DNA of 64,000 nucleotides from Promineifilum sp. (GTDB lineage Bacteria; Chloroflexota; Anaerolineae; Promineifilales; Promineifilaceae): NCBI GenBank assembly GCA_017983515.1, contig JAGOBF010000002.1, forward strand, positions 1 through 64,000. Reading direction: 5' to 3'. A model generated the notes under the pieces. It had not been told where the DNA came from. It saw only the letters and a list, made by a program, of their open reading frames with translations, and made no database searches. Both the position numbers and the translations under genes were made by a program. Of this stretch, positions 25,594 through 34,449 are shown piece by piece; the stretch's first letter is position 1; each line of letters begins with the position of its first letter.

Positions 25594-28362
25594 ATGAGTG
25601 ATGCATATAATCCAGCGGTTGTGGAACCGAAATGGCAGAAACGTTGGGAGACAGATCAACTCTATCGATCGGTAGTCGACTGGAGCAAGCCCAAGCACTA
25701 TGCGCTGACGATGCTTCCCTATCCAAGCGGTGACCTCCACATCGGTCACTGGTTCGCCATGACTCCTTCCGACGCGCGGGCGCGCTTTATGCGCATGCGC
25801 GGCTACAACGTGCTGTTCCCGATGGGGTTTGACGCGTTTGGTTTGCCGGCCGAGAACGCCGCTATCCAGCGCAATATTGATCCCAAGACGTGGACCTTCG
25901 CCAATATCGAGCGCATGCGCCGGCAGCTGCGCAGCATGGGCGCGATGTTCGATTGGGAGCGCGAAGCGGTGAGTTGTGATCCGGCCTATTATCGCTGGAC
26001 GGAGTGGTTTTTCTCCCAATTCTTCCAGAACGAGCTGGCCTATCGAGGAGAAGGCATGGTCAACTGGTCGGACACGCTGCAAACGGTGTTGGCCAACGAG
26101 CAAGTGATCGACGGTAAAGATGAGCGCACCGGCCAGCCGGTCATCCAAAAGCTCATGGAGCAGTGGTTCTTTGCTATCACCCGCTATAGCGATCAACTCC
26201 TCAATTTCGAGGGTCTGGATTGGCCGGAGCCGGTCAAACTCATGCAGACCAACTGGATCGGCCGCAGCGAAGGGACGCGCGTTTTCTTCGCCGCCGAGCA
26301 GGGTGATCCTATCGAAGTATTCACCACGCGTCCCGACACCCTGTGGGGGGCGACGTTCATGGTCTTGTCGCCGGAACACGATCTGGTGGAGCGCTTGACG
26401 ACCGAGGCGCAGCGCGCGGCCGTCGACGTCTATCGCGAGCAAGCGGCCAAAGCGACCGAGATCGAGCGCCTCTCCGACACGCGCGAAAAGACGGGGGTTT
26501 TCACGGGTGGCTATGCTGTGAACCCGGTCAACAACGCTCGCATTCCCATATGGATCGCCGATTATGTGTTGAGCACTTACGGCACCGGCGCGATTATGGC
26601 CGTGCCCGCCCATGATCAGCGCGACTTCGAATTCGCTCGAAAATACGGTCTCGACGTTGTGCCCGTCATTCAGCCGGAGGGCGAGAGGCTAGACGGGACG
26701 GCGATGGAGGCGGCCTACGTCGGCCCCGGCCGGATGGTCAACAGCGGGCCGTTTGACGACTCTCCCGTGACAGCCGACAAAGGATGGGCCAATCCCTCTG
26801 TGAACGCCGTGGCCGACTGGTTGTCAGACGAAGGTATCGGCCGCAAGTCGGTGAATTATCGCATGCGTGACTGGCTGATCAGCCGCCAGCGTTACTGGGG
26901 CGCACCCATCCCGGCCGTCTATGGCCCCAACGGGATCGAGGTGGTGCCGGATACTGAGCTGCCGGTGCTGTTGCCCGACGACGTCCAGTTCATGCCGACC
27001 GGCCGCAGCCCGCTGACGTATGATGAGGCATTTTTGCACACGACCGACTCCGACGGCCAACCGGCGCGGCGCGAGACCGACACGATGGACACGTTCATGT
27101 GCTCGTCGTGGTATCAGTATCGCTATCTCAGTCCAGGCTACGCCCAGGGTCCGTTTGACCCGGCCGAAGCGGCCTACTGGCTGCCGGTCGACGTCTACAC
27201 CGGCGGGGCCGAACATGCGACGATGCATCTTCTCTACACGCGCTTTTTCACCAAGGCCATGCGCGACCTGGGCCTGTTTGCCGGCGCACAGTCCATGATG
27301 GCCGCGCATGGGCGTGACCCGCGCGGCGCGTTCGACGAGCCGATGACCATGCTGCGCAACCAGGGCCAAATCCTGGGCGCCGAACGCAAGGGCGATTTCA
27401 TCGTGGCCCGCGGCCGGCGCGAGGGCCGCGTGTTGGTAGCCGAGCGCGTGGAGGTCCTGGAACCGGGTACGGTTGAACCGCGAGCAAACGGTTCTGAGGT
27501 GATTGGCGAGTTGATGAAGCGCACCGAGAATGCCCTGCAAGTCGATGCCGGCGGCCAGGAATTGGTCACCATTGAGGTGCCCCCATCGGCCATTGTCCAT
27601 ATTCCAGCCATTGAAGGCGAGAACAATGTCAATCAGTTGCGCCATCATCTGGAGATCCAGCGGATGTCCAAAAGCAAGGGTAACGTGGTCAACCCCGATG
27701 AGTTGGTGGCCCAGTTCGGCGCCGACACCGTGCGAGCCTATCTGATGTTCTTCGCCAAGTGGGATCAGGGCGGGCCGTGGAACTACGGTGGTATCAAGGG
27801 GCCGCAGCGCTTGCTGCAGGATGTCTGGGAAGTGGGCCAGGCTGATTACGTGCCGGGACTGATGGACGAATCGGCTACGCGCGCTCTTCGCCGCAAGGCT
27901 CACCAGACGATTCGCAAGGTCACTCAGGATCTGGACGAATTTTCCTTTAACACGGCCGTGGCCGCGATCATGGAGTTGCGCAACACTATCGTGGCCGCAC
28001 AACGCGCCGCGATGGTGAGCCGTGAAGCGTGGGATGAGGCGGTCGATACGCTCTTGCTGTTGCTCGCGCCTATTTCCCCCCACATCACCGAGGAGCTGTG
28101 GGCACAACGCGGCCGACCTTACAGCATTCACCAACAGTCCTGGCCGCAGTGGGACGAAGAAGCCGCTCGCGAGGAGATGATAAGCCTGATCGTGCAGGTT
28201 AACGGCAAGACCCGCGATAGGTTCGACGTTCCCGCTGGGCTGGATGATGAACGTCTGGGGCAGTTGGCGCTGGCATCCGAGAAAGTGCAGCGCTTGCTGG
28301 ATGGCAAAGCCCCAGGCAAGGTGTTTGTGGCCCGCGGCTCGCTGGTGAACATCGTCCCCTAG
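25594..28362 (+). CDS. leuS: Leucyl-tRNA synthetase
   Basis: 922 residues from ATG 25594. A longer frame opens at 25444 inside the tRNA and runs through the terminator, so it is rejected. HIGH motif at 49-52 (LHIGHW), KMSKS equivalent RMSKS at 690-694. The editing CP1 domain lies between. The stretch just before RMSKS (about 575-689, LRNQGQILGAERKGDFIVARG onward) is longer than in E. coli, an enlarged leucine-specific insertion. Charges tRNA-Leu in the cytosol. Confidence 0.96.
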   Translation: MSDAYNPAVVEPKWQKRWETDQLYRSVVDWSKPKHYALTMLPYPSGDLHIGHWFAMTPSDARARFMRMRGYNVLFPMGFDAFGLPAENAAIQRNIDPKTWTFANIERMRRQLRSMGAMFDWEREAVSCDPAYYRWTEWFFSQFFQNELAYRGEGMVNWSDTLQTVLANEQVIDGKDERTGQPVIQKLMEQWFFAITRYSDQLLNFEGLDWPEPVKLMQTNWIGRSEGTRVFFAAEQGDPIEVFTTRPDTLWGATFMVLSPEHDLVERLTTEAQRAAVDVYREQAAKATEIERLSDTREKTGVFTGGYAVNPVNNARIPIWIADYVLSTYGTGAIMAVPAHDQRDFEFARKYGLDVVPVIQPEGERLDGTAMEAAYVGPGRMVNSGPFDDSPVTADKGWANPSVNAVADWLSDEGIGRKSVNYRMRDWLISRQRYWGAPIPAVYGPNGIEVVPDTELPVLLPDDVQFMPTGRSPLTYDEAFLHTTDSDGQPARRETDTMDTFMCSSWYQYRYLSPGYAQGPFDPAEAAYWLPVDVYTGGAEHATMHLLYTRFFTKAMRDLGLFAGAQSMMAAHGRDPRGAFDEPMTMLRNQGQILGAERKGDFIVARGRREGRVLVAERVEVLEPGTVEPRANGSEVIGELMKRTENALQVDAGGQELVTIEVPPSAIVHIPAIEGENNVNQLRHHLEIQRMSKSKGNVVNPDELVAQFGADTVRAYLMFFAKWDQGGPWNYGGIKGPQRLLQDVWEVGQADYVPGLMDESATRALRRKAHQTIRKVTQDLDEFSFNTAVAAIMELRNTIVAAQRAAMVSREAWDEAVDTLLLLLAPISPHITEELWAQRGRPYSIHQQSWPQWDEEAAREEMISLIVQVNGKTRDRFDVPAGLDDERLGQLALASEKVQRLLDGKAPGKVFVARGSLVNIVP

Positions 28363-28373
28363 TGTCTGAACTA

Positions 28374-28408
28374 TAGGGGTGGCGCTTATCGGAAGAGCGT
28401 CGCCCCTA
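28374..28408. terminator. Convergent hairpin between leuS and the LysE gene
   Basis: TAGGGGTGGCGCT (28374-28386) pairs with AGCGTCGCCCCTA (28396-28408), 13 bp with two G-U pairs and a 9-nt loop. It covers the end of the LysE-type gene and lies 12 bases after the leuS stop. No T-run, so termination is only plausible. Confidence 0.4.
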
Positions 28409-29027
28409 GCCCGTTGCTCCCCATGGCCAATTGATAGACACCAAAGACCAGCAGACCCACGGCCGATAGCAGTCCGAGCGCACGATTGACGCGGCTGTCG
28501 ATCTGTCCCGCGCCGGCAAACACGATGATAAACAACATCAAACCGCCGACGAGCGTCGCATAGAAACCGAGCAGAAAGGCCGCGCCGTGGGCCGGGCGGA
28601 TGCGCCAGGCCTCGATGAGGATAGGCCCGGCGACGGTGGCCCAAAAAATGTAGGGCGATGGGCTGAGGAAATTCATCAGCGCGGCCCTAAGGACGTTGGC
28701 GCGAATGTCTTTCACAACGGCCGCTTCACCGCCCGGCGCGACGGCCGAACCTCGTCGAAACGAGCGCCAGGCCCCCCAAGCCAGGTAGAGCAGGAAAACG
28801 CCGCCCGCGACCTGCAACGCCGATAACGCCCAGTCCGGGATGCGGGTCAGGACGAGCAACACCAGGATCAGGATAGGGCCGTCACTGACTAGCGGCGCGA
28901 ACGCGGCGGGCAGCGTCGCCCTCCAGCCGTCGCGGGTGATGAGCGACAAGAGGAAGGCTTGGAAAGGGCCGGGCTGCGCGGCGGCAGTGGCGCCTAAGAC
29001 AAGTCCTTGCAGCCAGAGAGGAAGCAC
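28386..29027 (-). CDS. LysE-family exporter
   Basis: 213 residues from GTG 29027, preceded by ACAGGTAATC; a longer frame would run into map. Six predicted spans, with the family opening LQGLVLGATAAAQPGPFQAF and the central LMNFLSPSPYIFWATVAGP (family NPKA-type loop). LysE/RhtB proteins export amino acids; the substrate is unknown. It lies 26 bases downstream of map. Confidence 0.8.
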   Translation of the reverse strand: MLPLWLQGLVLGATAAAQPGPFQAFLLSLITRDGWRATLPAAFAPLVSDGPILILVLLVLTRIPDWALSALQVAGGVFLLYLAWGAWRSFRRGSAVAPGGEAAVVKDIRANVLRAALMNFLSPSPYIFWATVAGPILIEAWRIRPAHGAAFLLGFYATLVGGLMLFIIVFAGAGQIDSRVNRALGLLSAVGLLVFGVYQLAMGSNGLGATLFR

Positions 29028-29053
29028 GATTACCTGTAACGGGCCAGTCGGGT

Positions 29054-29818
29054 TTACAGGCGGGTCAGGATGTCCGGGCCGTTGCGGGTGATGGCAATCG
29101 TGTGCTCGAACTGCACCGAGAGCTTGCCGTCGGCCGTGATCACTGTCCAGCCGTCCGGCAACAGAATCCACTCGTGGGTTCCTTCATTGATCATCGGCTC
29201 GATGGTAAATGTCATACCGGGCACAAGTCGGGGGCCGGGGTCGGGTTGGCGGACATGGGACACGGACAGATTCTCGTGGAGAATGCGCCCAATGCCGTGA
29301 CCACCCCACTCATGCACGACGGTGACGCCCTGCGTATCGGCGTAGTCTTCGATGGCCCTGCCGATGTCATTCAGGTGATTATCGTATTGAGCGGCTTCAA
29401 TGCCGACGTGCAAGGCTTCGCGGCCGATGGTCAACAGCCGCTCGACGTGGGGGGCGACCTTGCCAACGGCATAGGTCACGCACGCATCGCCGCAATAGCC
29501 TTTTAGGCGCAGGCCGATGTCGATGCCGACGACGTCGCCCTCCTCCAGCACCCGATCGTCGGGTAAGCCGTGGCAAATCTCGTGGTTCACCGAGGCGCAG
29601 ATCACGCCGGGGAAGGGCGGGTGTTCGCGAGCGCTACCGCGATAGCCCTTATAGAGAGGTTCCGCGCCGATCTTGTAGATATGATTCTCGACCAGTTGAT
29701 CGAGAGACTTGAGCGAAACGCCGGGCTTCACGTTTTCCTCGAGTATGGCAAAGCATTCGGCTACGAGTCGCCCGGCGGCCCGCAGCTTGGCGATCTCTTT
29801 GGGGGTTTTTAGTCTCAT
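29054..29818 (-). CDS. map: Methionine aminopeptidase, type I
   Basis: 254 residues. Metal ligands D100, D111, H174 (GHGIGR), E207 (FTIEPM) and E238 (QFEHT) are all present. Removes the initiator Met. In many bacteria map follows adk in the spc operon; here it is about 17 kb away on the other strand and heads its own unit with the LysE-type gene. Confidence 0.96.
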   Translation of the reverse strand: MRLKTPKEIAKLRAAGRLVAECFAILEENVKPGVSLKSLDQLVENHIYKIGAEPLYKGYRGSAREHPPFPGVICASVNHEICHGLPDDRVLEEGDVVGIDIGLRLKGYCGDACVTYAVGKVAPHVERLLTIGREALHVGIEAAQYDNHLNDIGRAIEDYADTQGVTVVHEWGGHGIGRILHENLSVSHVRQPDPGPRLVPGMTFTIEPMINEGTHEWILLPDGWTVITADGKLSVQFEHTIAITRNGPDILTRL

Positions 29819-29829
29819 AATCGAGGGTG

Positions 29830-29835
29830 ATTATA
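29830..29835 (-). promoter_or_regulatory. -10 box of map
   Basis: TATAAT on the minus strand, preceded by TGTGC, 11 bases before the map ATG. The leader would be about 4 bases long, so map is probably translated leaderless or nearly so. No good -35 box is seen. Confidence 0.6.
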
Positions 29836-29839
29836 GCAC

Positions 29840-29871
29840 AAAAGGCCTATCACCGAGGCGATAGGCCTTTT
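29840..29871. terminator. Bidirectional-type terminator between FAS1 gene and map
   Basis: AAAAGGCCTATC (29840-29851) pairs with GATAGGCCTTTT (29860-29871) around an 8-base loop. On the minus strand the stem ends in TTTT, so it terminates the FAS1 transcript just before the map promoter. Confidence 0.85.
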
Positions 29872-29924
29872 GAATGTCCGCTCATCGTGACAGTTCGCGA
29901 GGGGCGGAATCTGGAGCGATTAAT

Positions 29925-30869
29925 TTAGGGGAGCATCACCCGGTCGATGACGTGGATGATACCGTTGGAGGCGGCAAGATTGTAGGTCTCCACCTTGGCC
30001 CCGCTCAGGTTGAGGATCATGGGGCCGGCGCGATTGACGATGATGGGCCGCCCGTGGAACATAGTGGGCACCAGGTCATCGGTCGCCAACTGATCGCGAG
30101 TCAACGAATCGCCCACAACATGGTATAGCAAAATGGCTTCCAAATCTGACCGCGTCAACTCCGCATCGCCCAAGTTCGCGAAGGCTTCGTCGGTCGGAGC
30201 GAAAAGGGTGTAATCGCCGGCCGAGCTGAAGGTGTCCGTCAGGCCGGTCGCTTCCAGCGCGTCCAGCAGAGATGTGAAGCGCCCGTCCTCAGTCAGGATC
30301 TCGGCAATGGTGGGCAGAGCGCTGCCCGGATCCGTCATCTTCGGGGCCTCCGGCAGTTCTAAACCAGCCGGTACGAGGACATCGTTAATAACATGGATGA
30401 CGCCGTTCTTGGCCGGAATGTCGGCCGTCACCACCTTCGCGCCGTTGATCAGAACGTCACCGTTGTCCTTGATCCTAACCGTCAATTCGCCACCTTGCAA
30501 AGTGGTCAATGTCTCCCCGTCTTCAAGGTCGGACGCCATAACTTTGCCCGATACGACATGGTAGAGCAGTACGTCGGTCAATGCCCCCTTGGGATCGCCC
30601 AGCAAGAAATCCAGGGCGGCGGGATTGGCATTGCTCAACGCGGCGAAGGCCGAGTTACGTGGGACGAACACGGTGTAGGTCGCATCGGCCGAAGCCAGCG
30701 TATCCGCCAAGCCGGCAGCGATTACGGCATCGTAGGCCGTGCTGTAGCGATTATCCTTGGCCAGTACGTCGACGATGTTGTCGAACGTTTCCTGGGCTGA
30801 TACGCCGGACACAATGCCCACCAGGAGGATAGAGATGACGGACAGAGCGAGTAAAAACTTCCTTTTCAT
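29925..30869 (-). CDS. Secreted protein with two fasciclin (FAS1) domains
   Basis: 314 residues from ATG 30869, behind CGGAGG. Signal peptide of about 25 residues (MKRKFLLALSVISILLVGIVSGVSA). Two FAS1 domains, about 32-163 and 184-314, each with the TVFVPRNSAFAAL or TLFAPTDEAFANL motif and a terminal NGVIHVINDVLVP / NGIIHVIDRVMLP. FAS1 domains act in adhesion. Surface or matrix role likely. Confidence 0.9.
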   Translation of the reverse strand: MKRKFLLALSVISILLVGIVSGVSAQETFDNIVDVLAKDNRYSTAYDAVIAAGLADTLASADATYTVFVPRNSAFAALSNANPAALDFLLGDPKGALTDVLLYHVVSGKVMASDLEDGETLTTLQGGELTVRIKDNGDVLINGAKVVTADIPAKNGVIHVINDVLVPAGLELPEAPKMTDPGSALPTIAEILTEDGRFTSLLDALEATGLTDTFSSAGDYTLFAPTDEAFANLGDAELTRSDLEAILLYHVVGDSLTRDQLATDDLVPTMFHGRPIIVNRAGPMILNLSGAKVETYNLAASNGIIHVIDRVMLP

Positions 30870-31269
30870 TTGATTGAAACCTCCGTTGTTTATCGGGAAT
30901 GGTAGGTATTCGAGTGTACCGACATCGCTTACACTTATTGTGGTGTCCCGACGTCGAATTTTGAACAAGCCTGCTCCACAGCGGAGCACCCATTCCCACA
31001 GCCATCTTAGGCAATATCGAGAACCGTTTCCAGGCTTGATGCAGTCTGTTCATCCAACGCAAAGGAAGGAAGTCGTTGCCGCCAATGTATGAATTCATCC
31101 TTCCTATATCATATCACCACTAAATTAATGACGATATGAATAATATACACATCAGTATTAATATTATTGACAACAAGGATGATAAACTGTATGATGTCCC
31201 TTAATAAGGGTCATTCGTTCGTGAATCCTTGAATAGCGCTAAATGAATGCCGTATAAGGAAATGATGTC
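30870..31269. other. AT-rich intergenic region between FAS1 and MFS genes
   Basis: 400 bases without a convincing gene. The half near 31100-31200 is clearly richer in A and T than its surroundings and contains the MFS promoter. A minus-strand frame from 31098 has an AGGAAGG in front but no recognisable product and runs over the FAS1 start; not called. Confidence 0.6.
31167..31210 (+). promoter_or_regulatory. MFS promoter with palindrome at the start site
   Basis: TTGACA (31167-31172), 17-base spacer, TATGAT (31190-31195). The palindrome CCCTTA-A-TAAGGG at 31198-31210 covers the expected start site, where a repressor would block. The leader to ATG 31270 is about 68 bases. Confidence 0.75.
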
Positions 31270-32559
31270 ATGAGATCAATTCGTCCGTTTTTAGTCTTAT
31301 GGACCGGTCAGGTCGTTTCTTTGATCGGCAGTCAGCTTGTGCAGTTCGCGCTCATCTGGTGGCTGACACAACAAACAGGATCGGCCACGGTGCTGGCTTT
31401 TGCATCGATCGTAGGGTTGGTGCCGCAGGTTATCCTTGGCCCATTCGTTGGCCCGTTAATCGACCGCTGGAACCGCAAACGAACCATGATCGTGGCCGAT
31501 TTGGCCGTAGCCTTATCGACGGCAGCGTTGGTCTACCTGTTCGCAACGGACACAATCGCGGTGTGGCACGTTTTCGTCGCTCTGTTCGTACGCGCCCTGG
31601 GTGGCGCGTTCCATTGGCCGGCGATGACTGCCTCCACCTCGCTCATGGTGCCACCACAACACCTGACGCGCGTTCAGGGTCTTAATCAGATATTGAATGG
31701 CGGGTTGGGCATTGCCTCGGCGCCTCTGGGCGCCTTGTTGCTGACCCTTTTCCCGATGCAAAACATCTTGATGATCGACATCGTGACTGCCGCCGTGGCA
31801 ATTGCGATCATCACCTTCGTCGCCGTTCCCCAACCCCAACCGTCGGCCGAGCAGGCGGCTGCGACGGGGAGCGCTTACTTCGCCGATCTCCGGGCCGGAC
31901 TGCTCTACCTGCTCAACTGGCGCGGTTTGCTTGTGATGGCCGGGATGGGCATGATGGTCAACATGGTTCTCAGCCCGACCAACAGCTTTATGCCCTTGCT
32001 GGTGACCGACCATTTTGCCGGCACGGCCTGGCATCTCGGACTGCTCGAGGCTGGATTTGGCATTGGCGTGCTGGCTGGGGGAATCCTTTTGGGCCTATGG
32101 GGCGGCTTCAAGAGGCGCGTCGTCACCTCGCTCATGGGATTGAGCGGCATCGGATTGGGCATCATGCTCGTCGGCTTGGCCCCGGCCTCTTTCTTTCCGT
32201 TGGCCGTCGCCGGCATGATCCTTGCCGGAGCAATGGGTTCATTGTGCAATGGCCCGATCATGGCCATATTCCAGGCCAACGTGGCTTCGGACATGCAAGG
32301 GCGCGTGTTTACGTTGGTCGGCAGCGCGACGGCGGCCATGATGCCGCTGGGGCTGATCGTGGCCGGGCCGTTGGCCGATATCATCGGCGTGCGGGCCTGG
32401 TTTCTGGGCGGCGGCCTCGCCACCGTCTTGGTGGGATTGGGTGGGTTCTTCATTCCTGCCGTGATGAATATTGAGGGTGAGCGGCATGATAGCCCTCAAG
32501 TGGGCGCAGAGGACGCTCCACGCCTCAGTGCTTTGATGGAGCCGGCCGATGGACTATAG
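31270..32559 (+). CDS. MFS exporter (macrolide-efflux-like)
   Basis: 429 residues, about 12 predicted spans. The start RPFLVLWTGQVVSLIGSQLVQFALIWWL and LIDRWNRKRTMIVADL after span two (motif A) are typical of the MefA/MFS_3 drug-efflux group. Possible operator in its promoter suggests inducible expression. Substrate unknown. AAGGA lies before the ATG. Confidence 0.85.
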   Translation: MRSIRPFLVLWTGQVVSLIGSQLVQFALIWWLTQQTGSATVLAFASIVGLVPQVILGPFVGPLIDRWNRKRTMIVADLAVALSTAALVYLFATDTIAVWHVFVALFVRALGGAFHWPAMTASTSLMVPPQHLTRVQGLNQILNGGLGIASAPLGALLLTLFPMQNILMIDIVTAAVAIAIITFVAVPQPQPSAEQAAATGSAYFADLRAGLLYLLNWRGLLVMAGMGMMVNMVLSPTNSFMPLLVTDHFAGTAWHLGLLEAGFGIGVLAGGILLGLWGGFKRRVVTSLMGLSGIGLGIMLVGLAPASFFPLAVAGMILAGAMGSLCNGPIMAIFQANVASDMQGRVFTLVGSATAAMMPLGLIVAGPLADIIGVRAWFLGGGLATVLVGLGGFFIPAVMNIEGERHDSPQVGAEDAPRLSALMEPADGL

Positions 32560-32587
32560 GCGGTGAAGGGCACGCACTTGTCAATGA

Positions 32588-32968
32588 CTAGACGGCCGTC
32601 GCGATGGATCTAAGAGCGATACCAAAGAGGAACAGCGTGGTGAAGGACAGAACCCATTGTGCGCGATTTGTATCATCGCCGCGCAACACCGATAGATAGA
32701 TAAACGGCAGAAACACCAGCGCAAACACCCCGTAGAGCAGATGGATGCCCGGTCGATTTATCCCCACGCTGTAGCCGCCCAACCACAGAAGTGTGCCCAG
32801 GACAGCCTGGACGATGAAGATCAATTGGCCAATGAACGCCGCTCCCAGATAATTACCGTTGACGGCTTGACCGCGAATGGCACGGAATAGCCCCCACAAG
32901 CCGATGATGAGAAAAAATAGCCACGCGGTGTTAGATAGTGCGCTGTGAATCGATTGAATAACCACCAT
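32588..32968 (-). CDS. Small four-span membrane protein
   Basis: 126 residues from ATG 32968, with AAGGGG 9 bases before and a promoter at 32992-33020 that excludes the longer TTG start 33007. Four predicted spans. A His lies at the start of span one (IQSIHSAL) and another in span three (GIHLLYG), which recalls haem-binding b561-like folds, but this is only suggestive. Function unknown. Convergent with the MFS gene. Confidence 0.65.
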   Translation of the reverse strand: MVVIQSIHSALSNTAWLFFLIIGLWGLFRAIRGQAVNGNYLGAAFIGQLIFIVQAVLGTLLWLGGYSVGINRPGIHLLYGVFALVFLPFIYLSVLRGDDTNRAQWVLSFTTLFLFGIALRSIATAV

Positions 32969-32991
32969 TGAATGTATCCCCTTGGCGGCCG

Positions 32992-33020
32992 AGTGTAGCC
33001 CTTCCAAAATGGATTGTCAA
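32992..33020 (-). promoter_or_regulatory. Promoter of the four-span membrane protein
   Basis: Minus strand: TTGACA (33015-33020), 17-base spacer, TACACT (32992-32997). Start near 32985, then AAGGGG and ATG 32968. Confidence 0.75.
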
Positions 33021-33066
33021 AGCCACGAATACGTCTGTACTCGCTGCCTGTGCGCTACGGATAGGT

Positions 33067-33072
33067 TACAAT
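33067..33072 (+). promoter_or_regulatory. -10 box directly before folC
   Basis: TACAAT ends six bases before the folC ATG (33079); a CTGCCT lies 17 bases further up as a weak -35. No ribosome site fits, so the message is probably leaderless. Confidence 0.6.
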
Positions 33073-33078
33073 TTGACG

Positions 33079-34449
33079 ATGGATTCGTACCAACGCGCGC
33101 TGGATTATCTCTATAGTTTTATCAATTTCGAGCATAAATCACTCGATCGTTATCAGTCCAGCAAGATCGACGCCGATCGGCCGCGTCGCTTGCTGGACTT
33201 GCTCGGCTCGCCGCACGAACAATATCCCGCCATCCATATCGCCGGAACCAAGGGAAAAGGCTCGGTGGCGTCCATGTGTGCGGCCTGTTTACGCGCAGCC
33301 GGCTTGCGAGTCGGATTGTATACGTCGCCCCACCTGCGGGAATTTCGCGAGCGCATCCGTATAATCACCCCCCAGGACGCCGACGGCCGCATCCCCGAAG
33401 ACGCCTTCGTCTTCCATATGGAGCGCGCCCGGCCGTTCATCGAGCAGTCGACCGGCATCACCTGGTTCGAGATCGTGACGGCTATCGCCTTTATGCACTT
33501 CGCCGAAGAGAGGGTCGATGTGGCCGTGATCGAAGTCGGGTTAGGCGGGCGATTGGACGCCACCAACGTGCTGACGCCGGAAGTATCGGTCATCACCAGT
33601 TTGAGCCTTGACCACACTCAACTGTTGGGCGACACGCTGGCCCAGATAAGCTACGAGAAAGGTGGCATCATCAAACCCGGCGTTCCGGTCGTGGTCGCCG
33701 GGCAGAAGGCGGAAGCGCTGGAGACGCTGGAGCGGATTGCTGCCGAGCGTGCCGCGCCGCTGACGGTAGTCGGCCGCGATTGGCGCTATCGCGCCGTCCG
33801 CGAAGCGCACGGCGGGCGACAGGGTATCATCATCGAATCGACTACTGCGCCTGATCTGATCCCGGCCGGCACGGAGTTCACCGTCGCGCTGGCCGGCGAG
33901 CATCAACTGGAAAACGCCGCCGTGGCCTTGGCCGCGCTGGCGACCGCACGCGGCCGTTTCCCCCAGCTTGACCTTAACGCCCTTCATGAAGGGCTGGCGA
34001 CAGTGCGGTGGGATGGCCGCCTGCAGGTGTTGCAGGAGGGGCCGGAGCGGCCGGCCTTCGTCGTTGATTGCGCCCACAATGATGACTCGGCCGCCCGTCT
34101 GGTCACCGCCCTGACCCACGACTTTGAATACCGGCGCCTGATCTTGATCTTCGGCGCTCCGGAAGACAAAAATGTGGCCGGCATGTTGTCCCGTCTGGTT
34201 CCGCTGGCCGACCACATCATCGTGACCACTGCCAATCATCCCCGCTCGGCGTCGCCGGAAGCGTTGGCTGGCATGGTTGCGGAAATGGGCAAGCCGGTAT
34301 CCATCACCCAAAACGTTGCGGAGGCTGTGACGGACGCCCTGGCAATGGCCAAACCCGGCGATTTGATCGTCGCCGCCGGCTCGATTATTGTCATCGGTGA
34401 TTTGCTAAATCACTGGGACACTTTACAATCCGACCTTACCTATGGATGA
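33079..34449 (+). CDS. folC: Folylpolyglutamate/dihydrofolate synthase
   Basis: 456 residues from ATG 33079 (MDSYQRALDYLYSFINFEHKS). P-loop GTKGKGS at 56-62, then TSPHLREFRERI and VEVGLGGRLDATNVL equivalent. Adds glutamate to folates. A longer frame from 32968 overlaps the promoter and neighbour. Its stop overlaps the lon start by 8 bases. Confidence 0.94.
   Translation: MDSYQRALDYLYSFINFEHKSLDRYQSSKIDADRPRRLLDLLGSPHEQYPAIHIAGTKGKGSVASMCAACLRAAGLRVGLYTSPHLREFRERIRIITPQDADGRIPEDAFVFHMERARPFIEQSTGITWFEIVTAIAFMHFAEERVDVAVIEVGLGGRLDATNVLTPEVSVITSLSLDHTQLLGDTLAQISYEKGGIIKPGVPVVVAGQKAEALETLERIAAERAAPLTVVGRDWRYRAVREAHGGRQGIIIESTTAPDLIPAGTEFTVALAGEHQLENAAVALAALATARGRFPQLDLNALHEGLATVRWDGRLQVLQEGPERPAFVVDCAHNDDSAARLVTALTHDFEYRRLILIFGAPEDKNVAGMLSRLVPLADHIIVTTANHPRSASPEALAGMVAEMGKPVSITQNVAEAVTDALAMAKPGDLIVAAGSIIVIGDLLNHWDTLQSDLTYG

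Noticed and set aside
26824..28644. 606-codon minus-strand open frame over leuS
   Set aside because: Antisense shadow of leuS with no domain similarity; it also overlaps the LysE-type gene.
30751..31098. Minus-strand frame upstream of the FAS1 gene with AGGAAGG before its ATG
   Set aside because: No recognisable sequence, and it overlaps the FAS1 signal peptide in another frame.
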